Source: Nocardia cyriacigeorgica (lineage in GTDB: Bacteria; Actinomycetota; Actinomycetes; Mycobacteriales; Mycobacteriaceae). From it: 64,000 nucleotides of DNA. The notes below the pieces were generated by a model. That model saw only the letters and a program-made list of their open reading frames with translations. It was not told the origin of the DNA and did not search any database. Below are positions 50,263-58,985 of the stretch, piece after piece; position 1 is the stretch's first letter; the number at the start of each line of letters is the position of its first letter. The translations under genes were made by a program, and so were the position numbers. Location of the stretch: the NCBI RefSeq assembly GCF_005863245.1, contig NZ_VBUT01000004.1, forward strand, positions 620,001 through 684,000, in the 5' to 3' direction.

Positions 50263-51378
50263 GTGTCGACGCCTGTCCCCGGTCGGATGCGTGCCCGTGA
50301 TCTCGACCGCGCCCACACCGCGAGTGTGCTCGATGCCGCCTATGCCGAGGGGCAGCTCGGTGCGGACGAATACCACGACCGCATCGCCCAGGCCAGAGCC
50401 GCGAAGACGGTCGGCGAACTGTCCGCCCTGGTGGACGACCTGCAAACGCCGTCGTCGGTACCCACAGCCGGTCCGCGGAGCCAGGCCTCGAAGACCGCGC
50501 GGGCCTACCCATCGTCCACCAGGGCTCGCACCGCCGATCGCGCCGCCGCCGCCGAACTGCTCGACCTGGCCCGCACCGAAGGCCAGCTCACCGAGGATGA
50601 GCACCGCGCCTACTCCGACCTGCTCGCCGAAGCGAAAACCCTCGGCGATCTGGCCGAACTCACCGCCGACCTGCAAGGCCCGCGCCGCACCCCGGCCCCG
50701 CCGCGGCGGGCGCAGCCCACCCGTCAGGGCGCTTACCTCGCCGCACTCACCGCGGCCGCGCTGCTCGTCGCCTTCGGCACATTCGCGCTGACCGGCCGCG
50801 AGGACGATCCGGCGCCCGCCGAAGCGCCGGTGGCCGCCGCCCCGGACGCCGGCGAAGCCCCGCGTGCCGAGTTCCCCGCACCACGCCCCGAGCTCGATGA
50901 CGTCGCACCCGTCGTCGTCGCGACCCCCGAGCTGGTCACCGGCGCGGGTCTGGCCCATTTCATCGCGGCCTACCGCGCCGAATTCGGCGACACCATCGCC
51001 GACGAGATCTCCCTGTACCCCGACCACGGCGACGTCGACCGTGCCGTACCGGGCCAGCCGAACCGCCAGGTGTCCTACGACTACCGGGGCGGCTTCCAGC
51101 GGCCGAGCGATCCGACCACCCGCAAGGTCGACACCCCGACGGTCGACCTCGGTGTCCTCGACACGGCCGCGATCGGCGCCGCACTGGCGAACGCCGCGAC
51201 GATCGCGCAGGTGCCCGACGGCAAGGTCTCGCACCTGTCGGTCGAGATCCACAGCTTTCCGCCGAACAAGGGCCGCATGGTGGTGGCCGTCTACGTCGGC
51301 AACCAATTCCGCGAGTCCGGCCATTTCATCCTCGGCCCCGCCGGCGAGGTACTTCGCGTATGGCCGTTCGAGGGTTAG
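50263..51378 (+). CDS. Membrane protein with two DUF1707 domains
   Basis: A 371-residue protein. Two DUF1707 (SHOCT-like) modules, about 10-62 (RARDLDRAHTASVLDAAYAEGQL ... ELSALVDDLQ) and about 88-140 (AAAELLDLARTEGQLTEDEH ... ELTADLQ), sit in the cytoplasm. One membrane helix (about 153-171) leads to an extracytoplasmic domain (about 220-370) with GAGLAHFIAAYRAEFGDTIADEI. The outer domain recurs in the next gene. Function unknown. The position matches mycobacterial Rv0048c, beside the padR-ino1 pair. Confidence 0.8.
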   Translation: MSTPVPGRMRARDLDRAHTASVLDAAYAEGQLGADEYHDRIAQARAAKTVGELSALVDDLQTPSSVPTAGPRSQASKTARAYPSSTRARTADRAAAAELLDLARTEGQLTEDEHRAYSDLLAEAKTLGDLAELTADLQGPRRTPAPPRRAQPTRQGAYLAALTAAALLVAFGTFALTGREDDPAPAEAPVAAAPDAGEAPRAEFPAPRPELDDVAPVVVATPELVTGAGLAHFIAAYRAEFGDTIADEISLYPDHGDVDRAVPGQPNRQVSYDYRGGFQRPSDPTTRKVDTPTVDLGVLDTAAIGAALANAATIAQVPDGKVSHLSVEIHSFPPNKGRMVVAVYVGNQFRESGHFILGPAGEVLRVWPFEG

Positions 51379-51385
51379 GCACGTG

Positions 51386-52207
51386 ATGACGAGAAACGAC
51401 CATCTCAGGGCCCGTGACACCGATCGTGTCGAGGTATGCGCGCTCATCGATGCGGCCTTGCGCGACGGGCAGCTCACCGAGGACGAGCACGCCGGGCGTA
51501 CCCGATCGGCGATGCGTGCGACGACCTTCGGCGAGCTGAACGACCTCATCCGCGATCTGCAGATTCCGGATGATCTCGCCGGGTCGGCGGTGCTGCATCG
51601 CGACCGTCCGCAACGGCGCTGGTGGATTCCGGTCGCGGTGCTCGCGATCGCCGCGGTGATCGGTGCGACGGCGGGAACGCTGCGGCCGGAGGGGTCGAGC
51701 GATCCGCTTGCCGTGGTCGGCGTGGAGCAGGCCGAGCAGGCCGAGGCCGAGCCCGCGCCGCTGCCGAGTCTGGTCACGGGGTCCGGGTTCGCGTTGTTCG
51801 TCGACAGCTATCGACGTGAGTTCGGTGACGCCATCGCCGACACCGTCACGGTCATGCCCGAGTACGCGGTGGTTCAGCGGTTGAAAGCGGGGCGGCCTGT
51901 GCTGTACCGGTTCGATGCCGAAGGGTTCCAGGCGAGCGGCTCCTCGACGGTGAGCTGGGCCAACGGCCGTCCCGTCGATCTGGGCGCCATCGATCTCACG
52001 GCGCTCGCCGGGATTCTGCGCGGCGCGCCGGAGTCGGTGCGCCTGCCCGGCGGCGTGGTGAAGCATCTCGGCATCGAGTACGAGCTGAGTGCCCCGGCCG
52101 ATGCGGGCCCGGTCATCCGGATCTTCGTCGGGGACGGGGACGACCGGACCGGGCACATGGTGGTCGATCTCGCCGCGAAGCCAGTGGAAATCTTCCCGGC
52201 CGACTGA
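51386..52207 (+). CDS. Membrane protein with one DUF1707 domain
   Basis: A 273-residue paralogue of the preceding gene. One DUF1707 module (about 6-62, RARDTDRVEVCALIDAALRDGQLTEDEH), one membrane helix (about 80-97, WWIPVAVLAIAAVIGA) and an outer domain with GSGFALFVDSYRREFGDAIAD, clearly matching GAGLAHFIAAYRAEFGDTIAD next door. It starts 7 bp after that gene, so they form an operon and may pair. ATG 51386 is used; GTG 51383 is adjacent. Confidence 0.8.
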   Translation: MTRNDHLRARDTDRVEVCALIDAALRDGQLTEDEHAGRTRSAMRATTFGELNDLIRDLQIPDDLAGSAVLHRDRPQRRWWIPVAVLAIAAVIGATAGTLRPEGSSDPLAVVGVEQAEQAEAEPAPLPSLVTGSGFALFVDSYRREFGDAIADTVTVMPEYAVVQRLKAGRPVLYRFDAEGFQASGSSTVSWANGRPVDLGAIDLTALAGILRGAPESVRLPGGVVKHLGIEYELSAPADAGPVIRIFVGDGDDRTGHMVVDLAAKPVEIFPAD

Positions 52208-52403
52208 CGCCTGCGTCCGGCATCGGCAACCGGTCCGTCCCATCCCGCCACACGGCTGGGCGGCGCGGTCGATCTCCCGGCCCGCGTGGGTCCGGCCGGG
52301 CCGAACCAGGGGGCATCCGGTCTCCGCCGCTGTCGGCCGCCCATGGGCCAGGCTCTCTCACCAGCGCAAATGCGGAATGCATCACCAACAACTATGCGTG
52401 GTT

Positions 52404-52420
52404 ATATCGCTCCGATATAG
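52404..52420. promoter_or_regulatory. PadR operator candidate (nested palindromes)
   Basis: TATATCG-CTC-CGATATA is a perfect inverted repeat, flanked by a second symmetric pair, ACCAAC (52385-52390) and GTTGGT (52421-52426). It lies 54 bp upstream of the PadR gene, in an otherwise featureless 265-bp gap, and is strikingly AT-rich for this genome. Confidence 0.6.
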
Positions 52421-52473
52421 TTGGTAATCGCATCCATCGGTTAGGTCTGCACACAGTCAGGGGGTGAAGCCCG

Positions 52474-53031
52474 ATGCTCGAACTCGCAATCCTCGGGCTG
52501 CTCCTCGAATCGCCCATGCACGGTTACGAGCTGCGCAAGCGGCTGACGGGCCTGCTCGGTGCGTTTCGGGCCTTCTCCTACGGGTCGCTCTATCCGACAC
52601 TGCGCCGAATGCAGGCGGACGGGCTGCTCGAGGAGGAGATCCCGGCCGGTGCGACCACACGTCGCGCCCGGCGGGTCTACCAGCTGACTCCGGCCGGACG
52701 GGAGCGCTTCAACGAGCTCCTGGCCGACACCGGACCGCAGAACTACACCGATGACGGCTTCGGCGTTCATCTGGCCTTTTTCAGCCGCACCCCCGCGGAA
52801 GCGCGGATGCGGATCCTCGAGGGCAGGCGGCGTCAAGTCGAGGAGCGCCGAGAGGGGCTACGGGAGGCGATCAAGAAGGCGAGTGGCTCGCTGGATCGCT
52901 ACACCCGCCAGCTCCATCAACTCGGACTCGAATCAAGCGAGCGCGAAGTGCGCTGGCTCAACGAGTTGATTGCGGCGGAGCAATCGACGAAGGCGGCACC
53001 ACAGAAAGAGGGAAATACCGGCCATGAGTGA
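52474..53031 (+). CDS. PadR-family regulator of the ino1 locus
   Basis: A 185-residue repressor with the PadR winged helix: [41 protein letters not shown] and [20 protein letters not shown]-terminal helical domain (about 100-165) handles dimerisation. GGGGGTGAAG precedes the ATG. Its stop overlaps the ino1 start by 8 bases, so regulator and enzyme are made together, as in mycobacteria (Rv0047c-ino1). A nested palindrome upstream probably gives autoregulation of both. Confidence 0.92.
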   Translation: MLELAILGLLLESPMHGYELRKRLTGLLGAFRAFSYGSLYPTLRRMQADGLLEEEIPAGATTRRARRVYQLTPAGRERFNELLADTGPQNYTDDGFGVHLAFFSRTPAEARMRILEGRRRQVEERREGLREAIKKASGSLDRYTRQLHQLGLESSEREVRWLNELIAAEQSTKAAPQKEGNTGHE

Positions 53032-54124
53032 TGTCAAAGCTGCTGAGAGCGCCCCAGAGGTTCGCGTCGCCATCGTAGGTGTGGGCAACTGCGCATCCTC
53101 GCTGGTCCAGGGCGTTCAGTACTACAAGGACGCGGACGAGACCGCGACCGTTCCCGGTCTGATGCACGTCAAGTTCGGTCAGTACCACGTGCGCGACGTG
53201 AAGTTCGTCGCCGCGTTCGACGTCGACGCGAAGAAGGTCGGCTTCGACCTGTCCGAGGCGATCTTCGCCTCCGAGAACAACACCATCAAGATCTCCGACG
53301 TGCCGCCCAGCGACGTGGTCGTGCAGCGCGGCCCGACCCTCGACGGCATCGGCAAGTACTACGCGCAGACCATCGAGCTGTCCGAGGCCGAGCCGGTCGA
53401 CGTGGTCAAGGCACTCAAGGACGCCAAGGTCGACGTGCTGGTCTCCTACCTGCCCGTGGGTTCGGAAGAGGCCGACAAGTTCTACGCGCAGTGCGCCATC
53501 GACGCGGGCGTCGCCTTCGTCAACGCGCTGCCGGTGTTCATCGCCTCCGACCCGGAGTGGGCCGAGAAGTTCACCAAGGCGGGCGTGCCGATCGTCGGTG
53601 ACGACATCAAGAGCCAGGTCGGCGCCACCATCACCCACCGGGTGATGGCCAAGCTGTTCGAGGACCGCGGCGTGCAGCTCGACCGCACCATGCAGCTCAA
53701 CGTCGGCGGCAACATGGACTTCAAGAACATGCTCGAGCGTGAGCGCCTGGAGTCGAAGAAGATCTCCAAGACCCAGGCCGTCACCAGCAACCTGAAGAAG
53801 GAGCTGGGCGCCAACGACGTGCACATCGGCCCGTCCGACCACGTCGGCTGGCTCGACGACCGCAAGTGGGCCTACGTGCGCCTGGAAGGCCGCGCCTTCG
53901 GTGACGTGCCGCTGAACCTGGAGTACAAGCTCGAGGTGTGGGACTCGCCCAACTCGGCGGGCATCATCATCGACGCGGTGCGCGCGGCCAAGATCGCCAA
54001 GGACCGCGGCATCGGCGGCCCCGTCATCCCGGCGTCGGCGTACCTGATGAAGTCCCCGCCGAAGCAGCTGGCCGACGACGTCGCCCGCGAGCAGCTGGAA
54101 GCGTTCATCATCGGTGCTGAGTAG
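53024..54124 (+). CDS. ino1: Myo-inositol-1-phosphate synthase
   Basis: A 366-residue NAD-dependent enzyme that cyclises glucose-6-phosphate to inositol-1-phosphate. This is the entry to phosphatidylinositol, PIMs, lipoarabinomannan and mycothiol. The Rossmann motif [16 protein letters not shown] is near residue 15. [30 protein letters not shown] and [12 protein letters not shown], with lysines in [10 protein letters not shown], form the active site. The length equals mycobacterial Ino1. AGAGGGAAA precedes the ATG. Coupled to PadR. Confidence 0.96.
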   Translation: MSDVKAAESAPEVRVAIVGVGNCASSLVQGVQYYKDADETATVPGLMHVKFGQYHVRDVKFVAAFDVDAKKVGFDLSEAIFASENNTIKISDVPPSDVVVQRGPTLDGIGKYYAQTIELSEAEPVDVVKALKDAKVDVLVSYLPVGSEEADKFYAQCAIDAGVAFVNALPVFIASDPEWAEKFTKAGVPIVGDDIKSQVGATITHRVMAKLFEDRGVQLDRTMQLNVGGNMDFKNMLERERLESKKISKTQAVTSNLKKELGANDVHIGPSDHVGWLDDRKWAYVRLEGRAFGDVPLNLEYKLEVWDSPNSAGIIIDAVRAAKIAKDRGIGGPVIPASAYLMKSPPKQLADDVAREQLEAFIIGAE

Positions 54125-54150
54125 GATTTGCCGCTCCTTCGTCGCGGCGG

Positions 54151-54241
54151 GTTCGCGGCCCCTTGATGTCTCGCGTCTCCGCTACCGCTGCTTGCCTTCG
54201 GCTTGCGCAGCGGCAGCGGAGACGCGAGACGGGCCGCGAAC
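54151..54241. repeat. Large 91-bp hairpin downstream of ino1
   Basis: GTTCGCGGCC at 54151 pairs with GGCCGCGAAC ending at 54241. Inside these, TCTCGCGTCTCCGCT and CCGCTGC pair with GCAGCGG and AGCGGAGACGCGAGA. The total is about 33 paired positions interrupted by a one-sided bulge (cttgatg). This is far more than a terminator needs and could be a mobile hairpin element or an RNA-stabilising structure. Confidence 0.6.
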
Positions 54242-54303
54242 TTTGGGGCTCGGTCTCGCTTCGCTCGAAAACGGGGGCTGACCAGCCGTTGCATCGAGAC
54301 GGC

Positions 54304-54335
54304 AAAGCGGCCGGAGGAATCCCTTCGGCCGCTTT
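54304..54335. terminator. Bidirectional terminator between ino1 and the effector-binding genes
   Basis: AAAGCGGCCG and CGGCCGCTTT pair around a 12-base loop that can pair further, with A-run and T-run ends. It is 14 bp from the stop of the minus-strand gene. Confidence 0.7.
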
Positions 54336-54349
54336 CGTCGTGCTTGCGC

Positions 54350-54775
54350 TCAGTCGAGCGAGACGTAGACCTCTACCGAGGTGGGCCCGGTGTAGCGCTC
54401 GATCTCGGCGGCGTGCGAGCGGGTGATGGTGCCCGCGCTTTCGGCCTTGCGCACCTGCGCCCATGCGGTGCGCAGCAGGTCGTAGGGCTTGTCGGAGACG
54501 ACGAACTTGGCGTATCGGCCGCGCGGCACGCGGGTCACCACGTCGCCCGCGTCCATCTCGTCCATCGACGCCACCTCGTAGCCGAGCACGGCCACCGCGT
54601 GATCGTTCTGGCCGATGTAGGCCGCGACCCGCGGCACGTTCTTCTCCCTGGCCAGGTATCGGTCCCAGGTGAAGTTCACCAGGTCGAGGTCGCGGGCGGC
54701 GACCTCGCGGCCGGCCAGCGGCACGGTGAGCCCGGCGACCAGGCTTTCCTCCAGGGTGACTATCTCGAAGTCCAC
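54350..54775 (-). CDS. GyrI-like/effector-binding-domain protein, copy 1
   Basis: A 141-residue stand-alone AraC/GyrI-type effector-binding fold. DFEIVTLEESLVAGLTVPL, NVPRVAAYIGQ, DVVTRVPRGRYAKFVV and GPTSVEVYVSLD outline its two repeat halves. Such proteins bind small drugs or cations, as in Cass2 and YdeE. The GTG start has AGGAA upstream. It lies 10 bp after a paralogue, forming an operon. Confidence 0.75.
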   Translation of the reverse strand: MDFEIVTLEESLVAGLTVPLAGREVAARDLDLVNFTWDRYLAREKNVPRVAAYIGQNDHAVAVLGYEVASMDEMDAGDVVTRVPRGRYAKFVVSDKPYDLLRTAWAQVRKAESAGTITRSHAAEIERYTGPTSVEVYVSLD

Positions 54776-54785
54776 AGCGTTGTTC

Positions 54786-55244
54786 CTACCCGTCCACCGA
54801 ATCGTCTGCCAGCGCCACGAAGACCTCGACCGTCCGGTTGTCGGGGTAGCGCTCGAAATCGCCTGTGTAGGAACGCTCCAGCCGGCCCGCGGCCTCGGCG
54901 TCCCAGATCGCCCGCCATACCGTCACCACGGTGTCGCCGAGATCGTCGCCGCTGAGGGTGAACCGGGCGAACTTGCCCGCCGGGATCCGGGCCAGCACGT
55001 CACCGGGTAGCAGGTCGTCGAGACTGCGGCAGCGGTAGCCGACGATATGGGTCAGGTAGGAGTTGATCTCGGGCGCGTGGTCGACGAACGCGCTGGCCGG
55101 CGGACCGGGTAGCGCGCGCGCCAGATTGCGCTTCCACGCTTCTTCCACCTTGGTGCGCCGCGGCCCCTCCACAGCCAGTGCCGGGCTGCGGAGCACGGTT
55201 CCCGCCACCAATGTCTCTTGGCGGTCAACGACATTGAAATCCAC
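54786..55244 (-). CDS. GyrI-like/effector-binding-domain protein, copy 2
   Basis: A 152-residue paralogue of the next gene. DFNVVDRQETLVAGTVL aligns with DFEIVTLEESLVAGLTV, IPAGKFARFTLSG with VPRGRYAKFVVSD, and the end TVEVFVALADD with SVEVYVSLD. GTG 55244 follows AGGGG. The two may form a heterodimer. The 271-bp gap upstream, to the PBP gene end, shows no clear promoter or gene. Confidence 0.75.
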   Translation of the reverse strand: MDFNVVDRQETLVAGTVLRSPALAVEGPRRTKVEEAWKRNLARALPGPPASAFVDHAPEINSYLTHIVGYRCRSLDDLLPGDVLARIPAGKFARFTLSGDDLGDTVVTVWRAIWDAEAAGRLERSYTGDFERYPDNRTVEVFVALADDSVDG

Positions 55245-55515
55245 CGGCGTAGCCCCTATTTCTCGTCTGTCGTTCAGTTGGCGGCACGCGCCGGGCCCTC
55301 CGCTCGTGCCGCGGTATTCGTTCGGCGGCGCTCCCCGGCTGCTGCGTGGCACGCGGGCTACCGCCTGCGGGCCGCTGCTCGCGCCGCTGTCGTGTCGCTC
55401 GTCGCTCATCCTTCCGCATCGATCCGTCGGCGTCGGCGTCGGCCCGGTGCCGTCGCCGCACGGTCACGCTCTCACCCTGGCAAACGATGCTGCCATGGGT
55501 TGCGTTCCCCCGGTG

Positions 55516-57822
55516 TCATCCCGGCACCGGAATTACGATTCCCGGCAGGATCTCCACCTGCCGCGGCGGCGGAGGCGGTGGTGGTGGCGGGGGTTCGGGC
55601 GGGAGGATGACGATTGGTTCCCGCGGTTCGGGCTCGGGGGCCTGCGGGGCGGGCGGGAAGATGATCTCCGGTCCGCGCGGCTGCTCACCGGGCGGCGGGT
55701 TCAGGATGTCGTAGGGTCCGCCGGAGGGCTGCGGCGGGCCGGCCGGAATGATCGGCTGACCGGCCCCGCCTTCGGGGACTGGGAAGCTTTCGGCCGGTGT
55801 GCCTTCCAGCGCGCCGTCCATGGTCTGCTTCCAGATATCGGACGGCAGGCCCGATCCGTAGATGCGGCCACCGCCCGCGGTGCGGATGGGCTGGGAGTGT
55901 TCGGTGCCGACCCACACCGCCGTCGACAGCGACGGCGTGAAGCCGACCATCCAGGCGTCCTTGTTCTCGCCGGTGTCGCCCAGCTGGGTGGTTCCGGTTT
56001 TGGCGGCCGATGGCCTGCCGTCGAGGGCGTGGCCGTTGGAGTAGGCGGCGATGGGCAGCATGGCCTGGGTGGTGCGGTCGGCGATGGCCGGCGGGAAGCG
56101 TTGTTCACCGGGCGGCAGCTGCTTGCCCACCTGGTGTTCGGGGGCGCCGCGATCGAGCAGTACCCGGCCGGTGCCGGTCACCACCCGCTGCACGAAGTAC
56201 GGCTGGTGATACATCCCGGAGGCGGCGATGGTCGCGTACGCCGAGGCCATATCGATCGGGCGCACCTGGTATACGCCGAGCACGATCGACGGCGCGGGCG
56301 GGCCACCGTTCTCACTCAGCGAGCGGCCGGGCACGCCGGGGATCTCCTCCGGGATTCCGGCCTGGTGGGCGGCGTCGGCGATGGCCTGCGGACCGTTGAA
56401 CATCGACTGGGTGAGCCGGTAGAAGCTGGTGTTCAGGGATCGTTTGAACGCCTCGGCCAGCGAGCAGGTGCCGCAGGATTCGTTGTCCACATTGCGCACC
56501 AGCACGTCGTTGACCTGCACCGGTGAACTGTCGAACTGCTTGGACATGGAGATGCCCTGGCGCTGGGCGGCCAGCACGGCGAAGGTCTTGAACGCCGAAC
56601 CGGTCTGCACCGGTGCCTGCGCGAAGTCGAATCCGACACCGTCGGCGCCGCCGTAATAGGCCCGCACCGCGCCCGTGCGCGGATCGATCGACACCACCGC
56701 GGTGCGCAGCTCGGGCGGCTGGCCCTCCAGCGCGCTCTGCGCCGCCGCGACCGCCGCCTGCTGGGCCTTCGGGTCGATGGTCGTGGTGATCTGGAGGGCG
56801 CCGGTGTTGAGTTCGTGTTCGGAGATGCCCGCGGCGCGCAATTCGCGCAGCACCTGGGTGCGGATCAGGCCCTCGGGCCCGCGCGCGGCGCCGTCGTCGG
56901 CGACGTCGGTGATCGGGATGACCGGCGGGAACGTCGCGGTCTCGCGGTCGGCCCGGTTCAGCACGCCCATCTCGACCATGCCGTCGAGCACGTACCGCCA
57001 GCGAGCCTTCAGATCCTCGAGATGGGTTTCCGGATCCAGGATCGACGGCGAGCGGACCAGCGCGGCCAGCACCGCGCCCTCGGCGAGGGTCAGCTCCGGG
57101 ACCGGCTTGTTGAAATACGCCTTGGCCGCCGCCGCGATCCCGTAGGCCCCGCGCCCGTAGTAGATGGTGTTGAGGTAGGCGGCGAGGATGTCGTCCTTGC
57201 TCCATTCGCGCGCCATCTTCGCCGCGATCACCAGCTCGCGCATCTTCCGGGTGAGGGTGCGCTCGGAGTCGAGGAAGGCGTTCTTCACATACTGCTGGGT
57301 GATGGTCGAACCGCCACCGGCGTTCTCCTTGCCGAGCAGGTTGTCCCTGGCCGCGCGCAGGAAGGCGGGGATCGAATAGCCGGGGTTGGTGTAGAAATTG
57401 CGGTCCTCGGCCGAGAGCATGGCATTGCGCACATGCACCGGCACCTCCGCGAGCGGGACCGGGGTGCGGTTGCCTTCGGGCGGGACGACCTTCGCGATCA
57501 CCGTGGTGCCGTCGGCGGCGGTGATGGTGGCGATCTGATTGGTGCGCATCGCCGACGGCGAGGGGATTTCCGCACTCCAGTAGAACAGCGCCATCAGCAG
57601 CGCGGGCACGGCGATGAAGATGACGAACAGCGCGAGGATCAGCCTGCGGATCCGGCTACCCCTGGTGCGTCTTCGATCCGGGCCCTCCGGCTCGCGTCCG
57701 GCTCTTCCGCCGGTGGCGCCACCGTCCTCCGACTTGCCGGCACGCGGGTCGAATCCGCTGATCGAGGCATACTCCGGCGCCGGAGATCGGCCACCGCGGA
57801 GCCGGTCACGAAACGAGCTCAC
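55516..57822 (-). CDS. Second class A penicillin-binding protein, PonA1-type paralogue
   Basis: A 768-residue bifunctional transglycosylase/transpeptidase. A short basic N-terminus (about 55 residues) is followed by one anchor (LILALFVIFIAVPALLMALF), GT51 motifs SAEDRNFYTNPGY and GGSTITQQYVKNAF, then transpeptidase motifs TGSAFKTFA (SxxK), KRSLNTSFY and AAKTGTTQ. The tail is Pro-rich and ends VEILPGIVIPVPG, nearly the same phrase as in the first PBP's tail (VEILPGITIPVPG), so the two are duplicates. No PASTA domain, so it is not a PonA2. GTG 57822 has GGGAGG eight bases ahead; ATG 57828 is alternative. Confidence 0.9.
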   Translation of the reverse strand: MSSFRDRLRGGRSPAPEYASISGFDPRAGKSEDGGATGGRAGREPEGPDRRRTRGSRIRRLILALFVIFIAVPALLMALFYWSAEIPSPSAMRTNQIATITAADGTTVIAKVVPPEGNRTPVPLAEVPVHVRNAMLSAEDRNFYTNPGYSIPAFLRAARDNLLGKENAGGGSTITQQYVKNAFLDSERTLTRKMRELVIAAKMAREWSKDDILAAYLNTIYYGRGAYGIAAAAKAYFNKPVPELTLAEGAVLAALVRSPSILDPETHLEDLKARWRYVLDGMVEMGVLNRADRETATFPPVIPITDVADDGAARGPEGLIRTQVLRELRAAGISEHELNTGALQITTTIDPKAQQAAVAAAQSALEGQPPELRTAVVSIDPRTGAVRAYYGGADGVGFDFAQAPVQTGSAFKTFAVLAAQRQGISMSKQFDSSPVQVNDVLVRNVDNESCGTCSLAEAFKRSLNTSFYRLTQSMFNGPQAIADAAHQAGIPEEIPGVPGRSLSENGGPPAPSIVLGVYQVRPIDMASAYATIAASGMYHQPYFVQRVVTGTGRVLLDRGAPEHQVGKQLPPGEQRFPPAIADRTTQAMLPIAAYSNGHALDGRPSAAKTGTTQLGDTGENKDAWMVGFTPSLSTAVWVGTEHSQPIRTAGGGRIYGSGLPSDIWKQTMDGALEGTPAESFPVPEGGAGQPIIPAGPPQPSGGPYDILNPPPGEQPRGPEIIFPPAPQAPEPEPREPIVILPPEPPPPPPPPPPRQVEILPGIVIPVPG

Positions 57823-58088
57823 GATCATCTCCTCCCGGAGCGTCGGTAAAACTCGGTTACCCCACCGTCTGATCACACATCGTCACCGATCCACACCCGC
57901 CTGGGTACCGGAAACGGGTACAGACTTACCCGCCGATCATAGCTGGGCGGTAACTAGCTCAGGGTTTGCTGATCCGGAGTGCTGGACCTGGCCGTGTCAT
58001 GGCCTGTGCTCGGCGGGCCGGAGCTCGCAGTCAGCAGGCAGCGGCCCAGGGCGCGGCGCCGAGCCGACATAGCCCGGCACCGCCGACC

Positions 58089-58985
58089 TCAGCTCTTGAC
58101 GCCGCCCGCCGTCAGACCGGAGATGATCCGTCGCTGGAACAGCAGCACCATGATCACCAGCGGAATCGTCACCAGCGTGCCCGCCGCCATGATCGAGGCG
58201 TAGGGCTGGACCAGCGGGTTGTTGCCGGAGAATCCGGCGATCGCGACCGTCACCGGCTTGGTCGATTCACTGGAGAGCAGCCGCGCCAGCAGGTACTCGT
58301 TGACCGCCGCGATGAACGCCAGGATCGCCGTGGTGAACACCGCCGGCGCCGCCAGCGGCAGCATGACCAGCCGGAACGCCTGCAGCTTGGTGGCGCCGTC
58401 GATGCGGGCGGCCTCCTCGAGCTCCCACGGCAGTTCGGCGAAGAACGCCGCCAGGATGTAGACCGTCATCGGCAGCACGAACGAGATGTTCGGGATGATC
58501 ATGGCCTGGTACTTGCCGATCCAGCCCAGATCGGTGAACAGCTGGAACAGCGGGGTCACCAGCACGACCACCGGGAACATCGACGCGCTCAGGATCAGCC
58601 CCGACACCAGGTACTTGCCGCGGAAGGTCAGCCGCGCCAGCGCGTAGGCGGCGAGCACGCCCAGCAGCAGCGCGATGACGGTGGTGATGGAGCCGATGAT
58701 GACGCTGTTCACCATCGCCTGACCGAAGTCGTTGCCGCGGCTGGTGTCGAACACGTCGCGGAAGTTCTCCAGCGTCACATGCGTGGGCCACGGCGTGTTC
58801 TCGAAGGTGTAGCGCGGGTCGCGGAACGCGGTGACCGCCATCCAGTAGAACGGGCCCAGCCCCCACACCAGCACGATCAACGCGCCGATGTACAGCCGCG
58901 CCGACCCGAGCCTGCGGGTCCACGGCACATTCCTGGTGACGGGCGCGGCGGGCTTCTCTTTCGTCATCGTGGTCGCGGCCATCAT
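58089..58985 (-). CDS. Sugar ABC transporter permease (MalG/SugB type)
   Basis: A 298-residue inner-membrane permease with six helices. The EAA loop is ELEEAARIDGATKLQAFRLVMLPLAAP. The N-terminal helix LYIGALIVLVWGLGPFYW is preceded by a cytoplasmic tail. It forms a heterodimer with the MalF-type subunit, whose stop overlaps this ATG (ATGA). The last gene of the operon; no ATP-binding subunit follows. Substrate likely a sugar or disaccharide by family. Confidence 0.9.
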   Translation of the reverse strand: MMAATTMTKEKPAAPVTRNVPWTRRLGSARLYIGALIVLVWGLGPFYWMAVTAFRDPRYTFENTPWPTHVTLENFRDVFDTSRGNDFGQAMVNSVIIGSITTVIALLLGVLAAYALARLTFRGKYLVSGLILSASMFPVVVLVTPLFQLFTDLGWIGKYQAMIIPNISFVLPMTVYILAAFFAELPWELEEAARIDGATKLQAFRLVMLPLAAPAVFTTAILAFIAAVNEYLLARLLSSESTKPVTVAIAGFSGNNPLVQPYASIMAAGTLVTIPLVIMVLLFQRRIISGLTAGGVKS

